Shown: positions 1 to 4,230 of the stretch, one piece after another
Numbering within the stretch: the first letter of the stretch is position 1
How the letters are laid out: every line of letters begins with the position of its first letter
Assembly (NCBI GenBank): GCA_001804045.1
Contig: MHFD01000062.1
Location: 15,102 to 20,857 of the forward strand
DNA: 5,756 nucleotides
DNA from: Omnitrophica bacterium RBG_13_46_9
GTDB lineage: Bacteria > Omnitrophota > Gorgyraeia > JABMRN01 > RBG-13-46-9
Direction: 5' to 3'
The notes under the pieces: generated by a model
Databases searched by the model: none
What the model was told of the DNA's origin: nothing
What the model saw: the letters and a program-made list of their open reading frames with translations, nothing else
Translations under genes and position numbers: made by a program

Positions 1-566
1 GCGTACTCATGAGCCAATACTTCGGCCAACGCGTTTACCGAGAGGTGCTGCATGTACTCTATCGCGAGGGCCGCTTCGGGATTGCCTTTCCACGCGCGCC
101 TATTAAAACCGTACAGAAAATTGTGCTCATCCTGAAATACGGCATGAAAAAGGTATATCCTTCCCAGATCTCCCTGCAATCCCCTCAATGATTCAAGCGT
201 CATCATCCTCATGTTCTGGAGTTCGCTAAATAATGAGGCGCCAAAAAGCGTCCTGACCCGGCTTTCGTCGCTCAACCGTTCGATAGATACCGCAATAGCT
301 TTTTTAAGTTTTTCTACGGTATCTCTATCGACAACCGCGATGTCGATCCTCGGCGGATGGTGACCCTCGAGAAGTTGCGCAAGTGGCGCTCCTTCACCGA
401 TAGCTTCCGTGCTCGCCTGCCCTATATCCGCCTGCGCGGAACCATTCTGGCTGGCCGGGAGCGTCGCGAGATTATTATAGGTATCGAAATCACCGGAAAA
501 CGCGAGATTGTTCGTCATAAATAATACTGTTATGGTAACCGAGAGAATCTTTTGTATCCTTTTCAT
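1..566 (-). CDS. Secreted protein, N-terminal 188 codons, possible HExxH metallopeptidase (3' end outside window)
   Basis: Reading leftwards from ATG at 566-564, the frame stays open for 188 codons to the window edge, so the gene is cut by the window rather than broken. The start is fixed by a strong Shine-Dalgarno AGGAGGA at 574-580, 7 nt upstream. The product begins MKRIQK, followed by a hydrophobic stretch (about residues 7-18) and an AFS-G site near residues 22-25, a convincing Sec signal peptide, so it is probably exported. The mature N-terminus is polar and low in complexity (about residues 26-60). A more ordered part follows with IDIAVVDRDTVEKLKKAI and later ALAEVLAHEYA at the edge. 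The closing HEY would fit the start of an HExxH zinc site, but the second His lies outside the window, so peptidase function is only a guess. I do not recognise the family. It is a single leftward unit with its own upstream region. Confidence 0.8.
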   Translation of the reverse strand, partial: MKRIQKILSVTITVLFMTNNLAFSGDFDTYNNLATLPASQNGSAQADIGQASTEAIGEGAPLAQLLEGHHPPRIDIAVVDRDTVEKLKKAIAVSIERLSDESRVRTLFGASLFSELQNMRMMTLESLRGLQGDLGRIYLFHAVFQDEHNFLYGFNRRAWKGNPEAALAIEYMQHLSVNALAEVLAHEY

Positions 567-641
567 TTTCAAATCCTCCTTTTTTCAAATTATCTCTTTT
601 GGATAACCAAAAACATGAGGCGCATTCTATCACAAAAAAGG

Positions 642-670
642 ACTATATGTGTCACGCGGGTGCAATACAA
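642..670 (-). promoter_or_regulatory. Possible sigma-70-type promoter of the secreted-protein gene
   Basis: On the minus strand TATAGT (642-647, 5 of 6 to consensus) is preceded at 17 bp by TTGTAT (665-670, only 3 of 6). This would give a leader of about 70 nt before the ATG at 566. A competing -10 is TAGAAT closer to the gene. The weak -35 makes this tentative. Confidence 0.25.
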
Positions 671-804
671 ATGTAACTGTTTCGTATCGTTTATTATGGA
701 ATATATTTTTATAAATGAAATGGCGCAGGGTTTTTATTTCTGATGCGGCGGGTATGTTGTACTAGCTCAATAATTCGGTAACTATTTAAGATGTAGTTAA
801 ATCC

Positions 805-833
805 GTCCCGCACTTTATTTTATTCTGCGGGAT
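805..833. repeat. Hairpin with 7-bp GC-rich stem and A/T loop
   Basis: TCCCGCA (806-812) pairs with TGCGGGA (826-832) around a 13-nt loop, extended by a G-T pair at 805/833. A second GCGGGA at 849-854 could compete for the same left arm, because the intervening A/T stretches are also partly complementary. The result is two alternative folds between 806 and 854. No T-run follows on either strand, so it is not a terminator. Confidence 0.45.
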
Positions 834-863
834 CCCTAAATAATAAAAGCGGGAAGATACTAA

Positions 864-968
864 ACAATATCTAAATCCGAATGAACAAAACATCAACCTT
901 TTGTTCCCCGTTTATTTTCGTGAGTTTAGAACATCTGAATTTTGGATTTTGAATTTGTTTCGGATTTT
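864..968. repeat. AT-rich imperfect inverted repeat of candidate-phylum type
   Basis: AAATCCGAA at 873-881 is repeated inverted as TTCGGATTT at 959-967. The inner arms are degenerate, with strings such as GAATTTTGGATTTTGAATTT (about 936-955). The wording, combining AAATCCGAA, GAATTTGTTTCGG and TTGGATTTTG, resembles short interspersed repeats I remember from genomes of Omnitrophota and similar phyla. That memory was not checked here. It lies inside the 765-1049 unit. Confidence 0.45.
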
Positions 969-1000
969 CCACCAGAAGGTGGAGCCGCCCTCTGGCGGAA
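967..1000. repeat. GC-rich double hairpin that is also one long palindrome
   Basis: TCCACC-AGAA-GGTGGA (968-983) and CCGCC-CTCT-GGCGG (985-998) are two small perfect hairpins set side by side. The two halves are also complementary to each other: 967-982 against 985-1000 gives 13 Watson-Crick pairs plus one wobble pair out of 16, with a 2-nt centre. It can therefore form one long stem or two short ones. It abuts the AT-rich repeat at 864-968 and looks like part of the same intergenic element. Confidence 0.55.
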
Positions 1001-1107
1001 GTATTTAACGTATTCGGTAAGTATAAAAAGCGTTACCTAATTACTGAGCATTAACATATCTTCCTGAAAAGGGATATAAGGCGCCGCGAATAAGACGGGC
1101 GTCAGCA

Positions 1108-1156
1108 TATCCATATCTCCCGTCCTCAATCACCGCATCTCTTTTAGATATGGATA
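1108..1156. repeat. Perfect 11-bp inverted repeat with 27-nt loop
   Basis: TATCCATATCT at 1108-1118 is exactly reverse-complementary to AGATATGGATA at 1146-1156. Related words recur at 1267-1274 (ATATGGAT) and 1282-1288 (ATATCCA). No T-run follows. It may be an operator, a remnant of a repeat, or chance in an A/T-rich stretch. Confidence 0.4.
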
Positions 1157-1274
1157 ATCTGCGCTACAGGATCGGGTATTCCAAAAAATTATGGTTATTA
1201 TGATTTGCTGTTCATGGAGGACGTTAGATCCAAAATTAAAAATTGCGGCCGGGCCCTATTGCCATGATATGGAT

Positions 1275-1299
1275 TCCGTGCATATCCACACGGGTTTTT
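1275..1299 (+). terminator. Weak intrinsic-terminator-like hairpin
   Basis: CCGTG (1276-1280) pairs with CACGG (1289-1293) around an 8-nt loop, with one extra T-G pair, and is followed by TTTTT (1295-1299). No rightward gene is visible upstream, so what it would terminate is unknown. The stem is short. Confidence 0.3.
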
Positions 1300-1347
1300 C
1301 CGTCGGTCAGGCGTCCGTATAAACCGTTATTAGTCCGTGCCAAACAT

Positions 1348-1369
1348 AAAAATCGGGGAAACTCCGATT
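1348..1369 (-). terminator. Weak terminator-like hairpin facing left, just upstream of the Cys-rich gene's promoter
   Basis: On the minus strand AATCGG (1364-1369) pairs with CCGATT (1351-1356) around a 7-nt loop. It runs into five Ts (1348-1352), two of which are in the stem. It lies about 10 bp upstream of the promoter at 1379. No leftward gene ends here, so its role, if any, would be to stop antisense transcription. Confidence 0.25.
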
Positions 1370-1378
1370 ATAAAACGC

Positions 1379-1406
1379 TTGACACTTTTCAAAAATGATG
1401 TAAAAT
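1379..1406 (+). promoter_or_regulatory. Sigma-70-type promoter of the small Cys-rich gene
   Basis: TTGACA (1379-1384, perfect) is followed at 16 bp by TAAAAT (1401-1406, 5 of 6). Transcription would start near 1413. That gives a leader of about 120 nt before the Cys-rich gene, containing a small CTTGC/GCAAG hairpin (1430-1447), the 12-bp hairpin at 1484-1518 and a possible leader peptide. Confidence 0.6.
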
Positions 1407-1483
1407 AAATAAAACTATAATTCAGGCATCTTGCAAATTTACGCAAGTTGCATAAAAGAAAACGGCGAGACTTAAAGAGGAAG

Positions 1484-1518
1484 CGTACTTATGAAAATCC
1501 GCACGCTTCATAAGTACG
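1484..1518 (+). promoter_or_regulatory. Perfect 12-bp leader hairpin ahead of the Cys-rich gene
   Basis: CGTACTTATGAA (1484-1495) is exactly reverse-complementary to TTCATAAGTACG (1507-1518) around an 11-nt loop. The stem buries the ATG of a possible leader peptide (1491-1493). It ends immediately before the GGTGA at 1519-1523 that can serve as ribosome binding site for the ATG at 1532. No T-run follows, so control of translation or of mRNA stability fits better than termination. Confidence 0.55.
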
Positions 1519-1523
1519 GGTGA
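1491..1523 (+). CDS. Possible 10-residue leader peptide MKIRTLHKYG
   Basis: ATG at 1491 opens a 10-codon frame ending at TGA 1521-1523. AGAGGA (1476-1481) lies 9 nt upstream as a usable Shine-Dalgarno. The whole frame spans the perfect 12-bp hairpin, so a ribosome translating it would melt the stem. The stop overlaps a GTG (1520-1522) that is an in-frame alternative start of the Cys-rich gene, a GTGA arrangement typical of translational coupling. The peptide shows no run of one amino acid that would suggest amino-acid attenuation. It may be a chance frame. Confidence 0.3.
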   Translation: MKIRTLHKYG

Positions 1524-1531
1524 CATTGCAA

Positions 1532-1705
1532 ATGAAAAAGAGACTACACTGTTGCGAGAAATGCCAGCTTTACTGGACCTGTGAAACCAAGTGGTACCGT
1601 GGTGAGCGTGGCGAGGAGAATGTCTGTTGCCCTGTATGCAACTTTTACAAAGTATGCATCAATGAATTCGAACCTCTCATCAAGAAATTCAAGAAGACTA
1701 AGTAA
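1532..1705 (+). CDS. Small Cys-rich protein with two CCxxCxxYxxC knuckles, probably metal-binding
   Basis: A 57-residue basic protein. Cysteines fall at 7, 8, 11, 17 and again at 32, 33, 36, 42. CCEKCQLYWTC and CCPVCNFYKVC are thus two copies of CCxxCx(L/F)YxxC, 25 residues apart, joined by the charged linker KWYRGERGEEN and followed by a Lys-rich tail. Such spacing suggests one or two zinc sites, or less likely an Fe-S site. There is no signal peptide or membrane segment, so it is cytoplasmic; nucleic-acid or protein binding is a guess. I do not recognise a named family. I chose ATG 1532 because GGTGA (1519-1523) lies 8 nt before it. GTG 1520, which adds MTLQ, is the alternative and could be coupled to the leader peptide. 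The gene has its own promoter (1379-1406). Its stop lies 8 bp inside the convergent MFS gene, with no terminator between them. Confidence 0.75.
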   Translation: MKKRLHCCEKCQLYWTCETKWYRGERGEENVCCPVCNFYKVCINEFEPLIKKFKKTK

Positions 1706-2957
1706 GATCCTTTAAAAGACCTATCGGAATAATTAATATCCCAAAAATAGCGAATCCTGCTCCGCAAGCGATAAGTATCCAAAACCTGTCTATATGATCC
1801 GCAAGCGTTGAAGATATGAGCATAAACAGAAGGAAACCCGCATTTATGATAACGCCTATGGAACTAAATATGCGGCCTCTTAAACTGCTTTCGATGGATT
1901 CGTGAATAACCGTATTTGCGGTCACATATACAGGTGAGACAAAAAAACCCAAGAAAAACGCTGAGACCCCTCCCAGAGGTACCGATTTCATTGTTTTAAG
2001 CACTATGGCGAAAATACTTACGGAGACTCCTACCAGTAATAGTGACGCAGAAATAGTTCCCGCCCTGGGTAGAGATTGCCCCACCTTGCCATATATATAG
2101 GAACCGAGCAGAACGCCAACGAATAGACACATGCTGAATATGCCTATATCTTTTGTCATTGACTGCAGTATCTCCTGGATAAAAACTATGATAACCAGAT
2201 AAAGGGCGCCGACCATCGAGGAGAGAATAAAAAATATATACGCTACGACCTTTATATTCTTGTCAAAAAATACGACTTTCAGTCCTTCGGCCAGCTCGTA
2301 TAAAAAAGATTTTTTGGGTACACCCTCCGCCGGAATCGGCGCTGATCTAGATTGGGCAAAAAGATCCGAGTCACTCGTATAAAAAAGAAGGAGCAAGAAA
2401 TTAAAGGCAGAAATGGTGTAGATAAATGAATTGACGTATAAACTGTTCTTTATGCCGATCCATTCGGCTAAAATACCGCCAAAGCTGAATCCAGCTATCC
2501 CCGATAGGACCCAGATCATGGAGCTGGCGGAGTTGGCAAGCAATAGGTCTTCCTTAGAAACAAGGTTTGGTATGATAGAGAGCCGCGCAGGCAGAAAAAA
2601 ACACGCGGACGCGAAGACAAGGAAAACTATTATATAGACCGGGCCTATGTTTTTGCTATAAATGAAAAAAAGCGGGATAAGCAATATAGCGGCAGCGCGA
2701 AATATATCGCTGGCTATCATGACATATCTTTTGTTCCACCTGTCAATATAGACACCGGCTACGGGGCTTATTAAAAATGCCGGTATAACGGTAAAGAAAA
2801 ATAACTTGGCGAGCTGAAAAGTGGAACCGGGCCATCTCTTATAGATAAATCCGATTAATACAATCTGAACCAGCCTGTCCCCAAATTGGGAAAAGGCCTG
2901 TCCGATGGAATAAAGGACAAAATTTCTATTCTTCAGGAGCGTTCTAAACTTAGGCAT
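1698..2957 (-). CDS. MFS transporter, DHA3/MFS_3-like exporter, 12 predicted helices
   Basis: A 419-residue inner-membrane protein of normal length for the major facilitator superfamily. About twelve hydrophobic segments are visible, with a longer cytoplasmic loop near residues 195-225 between the two halves. The N-terminus LLKNRNFVLYSIGQAFSQFG, the loop 2-3 motif A-like GVYIDRWNKR (68-77), LPARLSIIPNLVSKEDLLLA (122-141) and SLRGRIFSSIG (358-368) match the group with EntS-type siderophore exporters, Mef-type drug pumps and LplT. The likely role is proton-coupled export of a small or amphipathic molecule; the substrate cannot be read from the sequence. The start is supported by family alignment, since the ribosome site is poor (AGGG about 4 nt upstream). 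No clear promoter lies in the 78 bp between it and tRNA-Thr, so readthrough from the tRNA promoter is possible. Its 3' end overlaps the convergent Cys-rich gene by 8 bp. Confidence 0.9.
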   Translation of the reverse strand: MPKFRTLLKNRNFVLYSIGQAFSQFGDRLVQIVLIGFIYKRWPGSTFQLAKLFFFTVIPAFLISPVAGVYIDRWNKRYVMIASDIFRAAAILLIPLFFIYSKNIGPVYIIVFLVFASACFFLPARLSIIPNLVSKEDLLLANSASSMIWVLSGIAGFSFGGILAEWIGIKNSLYVNSFIYTISAFNFLLLLFYTSDSDLFAQSRSAPIPAEGVPKKSFLYELAEGLKVVFFDKNIKVVAYIFFILSSMVGALYLVIIVFIQEILQSMTKDIGIFSMCLFVGVLLGSYIYGKVGQSLPRAGTISASLLLVGVSVSIFAIVLKTMKSVPLGGVSAFFLGFFVSPVYVTANTVIHESIESSLRGRIFSSIGVIINAGFLLFMLISSTLADHIDRFWILIACGAGFAIFGILIIPIGLLKDLT

Positions 2958-2994
2958 CCTGCCCTGTTTAAATATTTATCTTATCAAGCTTCGA

Positions 2995-3024
2995 AGGAAC
3001 AACCCTCGTACTAGAGGCCTTCCT
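2995..3024. repeat. Compound hairpin between tRNA-Thr and the MFS gene
   Basis: AGGAA (2995-2999) with TTCCT (3020-3024) encloses CCTC (3004-3007) with GAGG (3014-3017): nine pairs, a 4x2 internal loop and a 6-nt apical loop. It sits 12 nt past the 3' end of tRNA-Thr on the transcribed strand. No T-run follows, so it is more likely a processing or stability structure than a terminator. Confidence 0.35.
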
Positions 3025-3035
3025 GAAACTAACGG

Positions 3036-3108
3036 AGCCCGCGAGTGGGGTCGAACCACCGACCTAGCGCTTACGAAGCGCTTGCTCTACCAGCTGAGCT
3101 ACGCGGGC
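3036..3108 (-). tRNA. tRNA-Thr (anticodon CGU)
   Basis: A 73-nt cloverleaf read on the minus strand. The acceptor GCCCGCG/CGCGGGC is perfect. The D arm is GCTC-AGCTGGTA-GAGC with G18G19 intact. The anticodon arm AGCGC-TTCGTAA-GCGCT has anticodon CGT at 3073-3075, reading ACG (Thr). The variable loop is AGGTC. The T arm GGTGG-TTCGACC-CCACT has the normal TTCRA loop and one G-T pair. The discriminator is U and CCA is not encoded (CCG follows). It lies 159 nt downstream of tRNA-Phe on the same strand and probably shares its transcript, as I find no good promoter between them. Confidence 0.95.
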
Positions 3109-3233
3109 ATATAAGAATATTCTATGTTATGGTATACGCCAAAACCTATCGCTAATGAGCTTCTACTCCGGTGAAAGCTGAAGTTACGCGGGTAGGTACA
3201 AAAAAATATAAACTGAAATTGCTGCGAAGAAGA

Positions 3234-3271
3234 ACCATTCTGCTTGAATAATTCCTGCGAAACAGAATGGT
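3234..3271 (-). repeat. Perfect 9-bp hairpin that uses the tRNA-Phe ACCA end as its 5' arm
   Basis: ACCATTCTG on the minus strand (3263-3271) pairs exactly with CAGAATGGT (3234-3242) around a 20-nt loop. The first four bases of the 5' arm are the discriminator and CCA of tRNA-Phe (3268-3271). In the precursor the mature 3' end would be base-paired to the trailer. No T-run follows (TTCTTC only). Confidence 0.4.
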
Positions 3272-3343
3272 GCCGGGACCCAGACTTGCACTGGGGACGC
3301 CGGGCTTTTCAGGCCCGCGCTCTACTACCTGAGCTATCCCGGC
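3268..3343 (-). tRNA. tRNA-Phe (anticodon GAA), with unusual A18 and G55
   Basis: A 76-nt cloverleaf on the minus strand with encoded CCA. All stems are perfect: acceptor GCCGGGA/TCCCGGC, D stem GCTC/GAGC, anticodon stem CGGGC/GCCCG, T stem CCCAG/CTGGG. The anticodon loop is CTGAAAA with GAA at 3308-3310. The variable loop is GCGTC. The D loop is AGGTAGTA, so position 18 is A (3326) where G is nearly universal. The T loop is TGCAAGT, so position 55 is G (3289) where U, modified to pseudouridine, is nearly universal. G19, C56, T54 and A58 are kept. Identity as tRNA-Phe is clear from anticodon and overall layout; what the altered elbow does is unknown. It is the first gene behind the promoter at 3404-3432. 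Confidence 0.95.
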
Positions 3344-3403
3344 CCAGGATTTAATAATACGTCCGACAAACATTGATGATATTCCGCAATATCGATACGA
3401 GGT

Positions 3404-3432
3404 AAATTATCATAAATTCGTTATAATGTCAA
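3404..3432 (-). promoter_or_regulatory. Promoter of the tRNA-Phe / tRNA-Thr unit
   Basis: On the minus strand TTGACA (3427-3432, perfect) is followed at 17 bp by TAATTT (3404-3409), preceded by TGA to form an extended -10 (TGnTAATTT). GATAAT overlaps it at a 15-bp spacing. Transcription would begin about 55 nt before tRNA-Phe. The -35 touches a TATAAT on the plus strand (3422-3427). Confidence 0.55.
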
Positions 3433-3449
3433 AGAAAAATACTTTGTGC

Positions 3450-3478
3450 TTGAAAAGGTATATATGAGCGGTTACAAT
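3450..3478 (+). promoter_or_regulatory. Promoter of the sugar-phosphate transferase gene
   Basis: TTGAAA (3450-3455, 5 of 6) and TACAAT (3473-3478, 5 of 6) are 17 bp apart. Transcription would start near 3485, leaving about 13 nt before the ATG at 3498. A TATACT at 3485-3490 could even start transcription at the ATG itself, though it lacks a -35. Confidence 0.55.
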
Positions 3479-3497
3479 ATAAAATATACTCTATGTT

Positions 3498-4190
3498 ATG
3501 AAAGGAAAACAAATCATAAAAATCCGGCCTGCAAAGCGCGCCTTCGACATCCTGGTCTCGTCTCTTTCTCTCGCTATCCTATCGCCTTTTTTCTGCTTAA
3601 TCGCATTTTTGATGAAAATCGAAGGCCTTCGTGATCCGTCTCTCAGGGGGCCTGTTTTTTTCAAGGAAATCAGAATCTCAAAGGGTAGACACTTTGAGAT
3701 GTATAAATTCAGAACTGTCAAAAGCCCGATCCTTAAACTGCTTAAAAAAGAAGACAGAAGCATCACCGAATTCACTTCCTTTGGCGACAAACACAAATAT
3801 CTAACACCTGTCGGGGCCTTCCTGGCCCGCAGATATCTCGACGAGCTTCCCCAGCTTTTTAACGTGATCAAAGGCCAGATGAGCCTTGTGGGCCCGCGTC
3901 CTCACGTGCCCGAACATTACAAAAGAGACCTTAAAGTAGGCATTATCTCGGCTAAGTATATAGAAACAGGGTTAATGGGGCTTGTCCAGGCGTCAAAAGG
4001 CAATCCCGCGTTGAGAGAAGCCTTTGCCCGTATGGCTAAAAAACATTATACAAAAAACAAGAAGTTGGCCATAATAGACAGGTTATATTTCCAGAAGTAT
4101 ATGCGGGTCCCGGCTATAGAACTTCTATTCTACGACATATGGATTATTTTTCGATGTATTGTTGTGGTGATAGAGGCCAAGGGATTTTAA
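3498..4190 (+). CDS. Bacterial sugar transferase, PglC/WcaJ-type monotopic phosphoglycosyl transferase
   Basis: Transfers a sugar-1-phosphate from a nucleotide sugar to polyprenyl phosphate, starting a lipid-linked glycan at the inner face of the cytoplasmic membrane. The 230 residues hold only the catalytic domain, as in PglC, without the four extra N-terminal helices of full-length WcaJ. RPAKRAFD leads into one hydrophobic segment (about 17-40) with a Ser-Pro at 29-30, where the family's re-entrant helix bends. GPVFFKEIRI (51-60) and MYKFRTVKS (68-76) follow. The catalytic Asp-Glu pair is D115-E116 in RRYLDELPQLFNVIKGQMSL, then LVGPRP (130-135). The usual GITGWAQ part reads GLMGLVQ and the C-terminus is somewhat divergent, so the sugar cannot be named. 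There is no Shine-Dalgarno before the ATG; AAAGGA lies just after it with no start at the right distance. The start therefore rests on family alignment and promoter position. It ends at an intrinsic terminator inside the convergent gene. Confidence 0.92.
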   Translation: MKGKQIIKIRPAKRAFDILVSSLSLAILSPFFCLIAFLMKIEGLRDPSLRGPVFFKEIRISKGRHFEMYKFRTVKSPILKLLKKEDRSITEFTSFGDKHKYLTPVGAFLARRYLDELPQLFNVIKGQMSLVGPRPHVPEHYKRDLKVGIISAKYIETGLMGLVQASKGNPALREAFARMAKKHYTKNKKLAIIDRLYFQKYMRVPAIELLFYDIWIIFRCIVVVIEAKGF

Positions 4191-4198
4191 TGCTGGGT

Positions 4199-4230
4199 AG
4201 GATCAATCCGCGTTTCGGATCCTTTTTTTT
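4199..4230 (+). terminator. Intrinsic terminator of the sugar transferase gene
   Basis: AGGATC (4199-4204) pairs with GATCCT (4218-4223), or alternatively ATCCG (4206-4210) with CGGAT (4216-4220). Eight Ts follow (4223-4230). It begins 8 nt after the transferase stop codon. Apart from its first four bases it lies inside the last codons of the convergent gene, where it encodes the C-terminal KKRIRNAD. On the minus strand there is no T-run, so it acts in one direction only. Confidence 0.7.

Larger units (their letters stand above)
765..1049. repeat. MITE-like unit of 285 bp bounded by an 18-bp imperfect terminal inverted repeat
   Basis: GCTCAATAATTCGGTAAC at 765-782 and the reverse complement of 1032-1049, GCTCAGTAATTAGGTAAC, agree at 16 of 18 bases. 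Each end also carries a subterminal palindrome: TAACTA 779-784 with TAGTTA 794-799 on the left, and GGTAA 1016-1020 with TTACC 1033-1037 on the right. The left GGTAAC motif recurs in direct orientation near 1012-1024. There is no open frame inside and I see no clear target-site duplication. It could be a non-autonomous mobile element or a cluster of older intergenic repeats. Copies elsewhere in the genome would decide. Confidence 0.5.
567..1378. other. Long gap of about 800 bp with no convincing gene, rich in repeats and hairpins
   Basis: No frame on either strand combines a ribosome binding site, a start and protein-like composition. The contents, left to right, are as follows. First comes the upstream region of the secreted-protein gene (567 to about 700). 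Then comes a unit bounded by inverted repeats (765-1049). An 11-bp inverted repeat follows (1108-1118 with 1146-1156), then a terminator-like hairpin on the plus strand (1275-1299) and a weaker one on the minus strand (1348-1369). On the minus strand, 1041-1163 and 1236-1367 are open in the same frame with protein-like composition. They are separated by four in-frame stops and have no start, so they may be gene debris. Confidence 0.6.

Noticed and set aside
9..191. Rightward open frame of 60 codons
   Set aside because: It lies opposite the secreted-protein gene, which has a signal peptide and strong ribosome site; this frame has neither.
552..743. Rightward open frame of 63 codons with Phe-rich start
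   Set aside because: No ribosome site, composition follows the A/T-rich upstream region of the leftward gene, and it begins opposite that gene's first codons.
765..1049. CRISPR array
   Set aside because: The repeats are inverted and unequal, not regularly spaced direct repeats, and no cas gene is present.
1214..1267. Seventeen-codon frame MEDVRSKIKNCGRALLP upstream of the terminator-like hairpin at 1275
   Set aside because: No Shine-Dalgarno and no promoter in a sensible place; too short to support.
3036..3343. tRNA genes as an integration site for a genomic island
   Set aside because: I found no direct repeat of either tRNA 3' end elsewhere in the window and no integrase.
3152..3373. Leftward open frame covering tRNA-Phe
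   Set aside because: Its middle is simply the translated tRNA sequence.
3446..3634. Rightward open frame starting at a TTG before the sugar transferase
   Set aside because: Different frame from the transferase, no family resemblance, and it runs through the promoter -10.
3491..3871. Leftward open frame of 126 codons opposite the sugar transferase
   Set aside because: It is antisense to a gene with clear catalytic motifs and itself has no recognisable pattern.
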